NCBI GenBank assembly: GCA_006386115.1
Contig: VFIW01000060.1
Coordinates: 1 to 64,000, forward strand
Direction: 5' to 3'
DNA length: 64,000 bases
DNA from: Globisporangium splendens
Lineage: Eukaryota > Oomycota > Peronosporomycetes > Pythiales > Pythiaceae
Both the position numbers and the translations under genes were made by a program. A model generated the notes under the pieces. That model was not told where the DNA came from and ran no database searches. It worked only from the letters and a program-made list of their open reading frames with translations. Below are positions 60,480 through 64,000 of this stretch, one piece after another. Positions within the stretch are counted from its first letter, which is position 1. Every line of letters begins with the position of its first letter.

Positions 60480-61543
60480 CATAGGCGACAGACTACAACA
60501 AACTGAACTTCCATGTTGAAATCTCGCAATCGCACGCCTGGTTGTTTAGTGGTTGCTGCTCCCTTCATTAGCGCTGCATCTTTCTGAGTGTTGCGTGGCA
60601 AATTCAGCAGGACTGTGAGGCTGAGGACTGATCCAGTGATCATCACTCTCTGTCCACGGTGACGATATTGGGTGAAAACGGAGCACAAATGGCAGGGATC
60701 CATGAGACAGCAGCGCACTCAGCGTTTCACCTCAGATCACCCTCGGCAGCGCATCTTGTTGTCTTGGGAAACGCAAGCCTTCAATCGCTGAACAACACTT
60801 GGTTTCGTCTTCGCGCCAGCAGACTAAAAGTTGGTCCGAGACAACGTCTCCTCTGGGTTCGAAGACCCCTTACTCTCAGCATCATCTGTCTCCGATACTT
60901 TGCTGGAAATCGTTTGAGAAAGTCGAACGATGCATTCCTTTACTGCCTTTCCGTTCGATTGTACTGAGTACTCTTGGTCGTCCGTTTTGTTGCTCTTGCA
61001 CCAGCTGTTTATAGTGTCGCCGAGAAATTTCGCCAGAAGCAGCAATTAATTGGACAGTTCATGAGGGCGTCATGCGACCCATTTGATGACAGCACGAGAG
61101 GATGCGGCTTGACGACACTACAGCCTACTTTGGATACGCTTGACTACACCCCAGGAAGGCTGGTGCGTCATTCCGGCACGACTCGATTAGAGCAAGCAAA
61201 GTGCGTTGTCTGACAAAATCGGCACTGAACTTTTCGAGGCACGTTGCTCGAGCGAGCGATGTATGTGGCTGCTGGTTTGGCGGTGATGGAGGAGTTTAGG
61301 AAGTGGTCACGAGTTTACAAATGAGAGAGGAGTTCACGGGGGTGTCTGAGGATGGGTGAGAGGAAGAGTCCTGCAGCAAGTGTACTCGAAACACAGCAGC
61401 AGGGTCCTGTCACTAGAGAATGCTTCAACCTGCTACAACCGCAGGATTGGAGAACTTGCTGCACCAACTGGCGTATCAATGTGATGGAGAAGCTTCTCTA
61501 GAAACAGTCGAGTCATCGGTTGGTATTAGCAGCACGTAAATTG
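60480..61543. other. Spacer between the two LINEs
   Basis: About 1 kb without a supported gene. It ends with a copy of the short repeat also at 56319-56380. Confidence 0.45.
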
Positions 61544-63519
61544 AAAAAGGGGTTCCTAGTATTCTGCTTGGGGTAGGCGCGAATGCTCCAGGATTATCTT
61601 TATAAGGTGAGGTATATTTAGGTTCATCGTCGTGACCTACAATATCCATTCTCCTAACTAATCTTCATTGCGAATTTCATCTAGGAGCGTAAATGTGTCT
61701 ATAGCGCGGATTGCAATAGATCACTTCTGAATGCTAAATAATCTTTGACCAGGATGGCATGTTCTCTTGGCCCTATGTGAGGCTGCCTTGTGTTGTCCAA
61801 CGACCTTGGGTCTTCCGAACTTCGCATAAGCCAATGCATGACGTCGTTGTCAAGATCCTGGGTGAGATTGTTGAAAGCAGCTCTTTGAGTTGGGAAGTTA
61901 ACCTGCGTTGAGGTTCTGGTGTCCATGGCTAGGTTGGCAGCTGAGTCCGCCATCTTGTTGAAGGCACGGTAGTGATGGTACCATCCTCGGATGTCGATGC
62001 AATCCGCGAGTCGTCGACTTGTCTGATATAAACGTGCCAATCGGTGCTGTCGAGGGGACCGATGCATTCTCTGTTGGGAGATAATGAGTGCGCTGTCTCC
62101 AATCACGTACAACGGTTCGAAGTGACTGCGTTGGGCTTCTCGGAGTCCATGTATGAGACCCCAGTACTCGGCAAAGTTGTTTGTCGTGTCCTTCCTGCTA
62201 TACGCCATGCTCGCGGCCCAAATTAAACTGGCTGTGTGCGAGTCCTTATGGACACGCACGATAATGGATCCAGTCCCTCCTGGTCCCGGATTGCCGCGTG
62301 ATCCACCATCGAAAAACAACAGGTAAACGCCGCGAGTATCACTTGGAGTCAAGGGGATGGCGTCGGTTTGACTGAGAAAGCAGTCGACATATGCCTTGAG
62401 AACTGCCGCAACCGTGTGACCGTCCGAGTCTCCAGCTTGCGCTTCAGCGAGTCGTGTGAGGTTTCGCATTCCTGCCTCTAATCTGGTAATCATGATCGCC
62501 ATCTCAGCAGTCGATTCGATTGGATCCGAATCCATGCGTCGCAGATGCGCACACCAAATGGCATGTATGAGCGACGCGCTCATATATCGACACAGCATGT
62601 GTGCGACGGAATAGAGATGATCTTGGAGATGTTGATTGGAGAACTTGTGTCCGATAATGTGTCTCTTGATCGTGGTCCATGCATGCCTCGGAGTATCTGG
62701 TAGATCCAGACTGAAGATCCAGATTGCGGGGTCGTGACCAGGAGTGATTCCGATCTTCGCCCACAGCGCATAAAAGTAGTTCCACACGAGTTTGGCTTTC
62801 GGACACTCCCAGAATAGATGTTGAACAGAAGATTGGACAACTTGGGAGCATTCGGGATTCGAGCAGGATAGATCAGCTTTCTCATAGTTCCACATGGAGA
62901 GTCGATTGGCTTTCAGCCGGAGAAGAGTCTGAGCCGTATAAACTGTAATCCCTGGGATGTTGTGTAATTCGCTCCATTGGATTAATTGCAGTCCTGGCCA
63001 CAGAGATCCTGCTGTATGGACAACTTTGTTGACTGCTGCATCTCGAGTATCTTTGCCAATTTGTGTCCTCGTTGCTGCAACTTGTTGCCGATAGAAAGAT
63101 CTGGTGTTATTGTATCGTCCGTTGCCACCCCATAGTTGCACGATTCTTGTGAAACGTGGATGTGCATTGGTCGTGTCGACGTGGGTCAGAGTTGCTTCAC
63201 TGGTGTGCAGATGCCATTCGTGGTTATAGTGACGTTGCCCGTTGTACAGCCGAAGCACATTTGCTTACTGTGGTCGATACAGAAGCTGTGGGAAGTTGGA
63301 TACCAACGTAGCACATAACCGCTCGAGCGCTCGAATAGACGGCCGGGAGAATCCTGAGATTCCACATGTTGGGATGAAGTTAAGCACTCCTGGTCTTATC
63401 CACTCCCATCGAAGTATGTCACGCAGTTGTGCTGTTCCAACTGACAATGATGTGTGAGCAAGCTTGTAAGGGGATTGCTCCAGGATTAGATGCATTACCA
63501 TAATTCGTAAGCACATCAA
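61544..63519 (-). mobile_element. LINE 2, minus strand, 5'-truncated and older
   Basis: Encodes only the C-terminal part of a LINE ORF2 on the minus strand. The left boundary (3' end) is placed where the dispersed repeat stops (61543) and an AAAAAGGGG stretch begins. The right boundary is about 63505-63520, where the repeat resumes. I find no target duplication. It is a different lineage from LINE 1 by sequence. Confidence 0.65.
61699..63519 (-). pseudogene. LINE 2 ORF2 C-terminal fragment with RNase H
   Basis: The frame runs from about 63519 (LRIMVMHLILEQSPYKLAH) through one in-frame TAA near 63265 (LLYRPQ-stop-ANVLRLY), then 519 open codons to 61699. A zf-RVT-like Cys/His segment (CSNPECS...HLFWECPKAK) is followed by RNase H (FFDGGSRGNPGPGGTG, FAEYWGL, GDSALII, MADSAANLAMD). 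The reverse transcriptase core is missing. Confidence 0.85.
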
Positions 63520-64000
63520 GCGCGCCGTTTGATGACAGATCTTGGTGAGATCGACCTGTCGTCAGAATGTGTATTGATGTGCTTTTGATTATGTTGCACG
63601 CAGACCCGTCGAGCGATCACAACAACCCAGAATAAAAATTGACGACAACAGTGCTGATTGCTGCGAAGCGCCCCCTCCATGTGCAGCCTCTCGATTGAGC
63701 TGTTAAGTAGGACGCGCAGCACAGCACCTTCCAGACATCTTCTGCAACCAGAAGTTAAAACTGACGTGCTGTAAAGTCAAAGCGGAGAGCAACCAGCTCG
63801 ACTATCGTGGATCCGCGGAGACCTATAGGGCTATTCACACTGTCAATACGGAGCCCCCTGAGCTTGTGTTTTAAAGTAACACCTCAAGCTTAACTAAAAG
63901 TCGTCTCGCAGAGAAAAGAAGAGAACCCATATGCTTGGTAGTGTAAAGGATCCGCCTTACCAAAGCATACGTTTTTTAGCGACTTGTTGATAAGGACTTC
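63520..64000. other. Terminal 480 bp, nothing recognised
   Basis: No gene on either strand. 63511-63565 is the resumed dispersed repeat. Near the edge ATGCTTGGTAGTG (63931-63943) and CCTTACCAAAGCAT (63955-63968) form an imperfect inverted repeat. Confidence 0.4.

Noticed and set aside
63931..63968. Hairpin at the window edge as a tRNA or transposon end
   Set aside because: The arms pair imperfectly, no cloverleaf can be drawn, and there is too little sequence beyond it to test for a terminal repeat.

Overview
The window looks like nuclear DNA from an oomycete, most likely a Phytophthora or Peronospora relative. The evidence is short 60-90 nt introns, an oomycete-type initiator (GCTCATTTCCAAATTC) upstream of one gene, an intron-less cluster of secreted GH5 glycosidases, an Argonaute with a GRG-rich N-terminus, and two families of chromodomain Gypsy retrotransposons. 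All calls were made by eye from the sequence and translated frames; no database was searched.

Positions 1-25,805 are a nest of LTR retrotransposons. From outside in: an LTR fragment E (25,512-25,805, + strand) lies against a broken host exon. Element B (+ strand, 3' LTR 24,863-25,511) is inserted in E. Element A (+, window start to 5,291) is inserted in the pol of B. Element C (-, 7,714-22,941, TSD tacat) is inserted in the integrase of B. Element D (-, 14,719-22,382) is inserted in the gag of C. A, B and D are one family (about 650 bp LTRs); C and E are a second (387 bp LTRs in C). Gag and protease-pol are joined by a -1 frameshift site (A AAA AAC) followed by a covarying hairpin. Both families also carry a long antisense ORF that fills the 3' region downstream of pol and overlaps the chromodomain codons in the same phase. 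I consider this antisense gene the most novel item here. In copies B and C it is intact although pol is dead.

Positions 25,806-47,735 are gene-dense host DNA: a truncated unknown gene (-), a five-exon ASCC2/CUE-domain gene (-), an Argonaute with a complete DEDH tetrad (+), a coiled-coil gene (-), a cyclin with three exons (+), a protein with six bromodomains (-), a seven-exon phosphomannomutase (+) and the splicing factor SLU7 (-).

Positions 47,736-56,700 hold three GH5 glycosidase genes. Two are intact and secreted. The third is inverted and has two in-frame TAG codons near its start. Positions 56,712-63,519 hold two 5'-truncated LINEs with RNase H domains; the first has a 16-bp target duplication and a (TC)n tail. 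The last 480 bp hold nothing I recognise.
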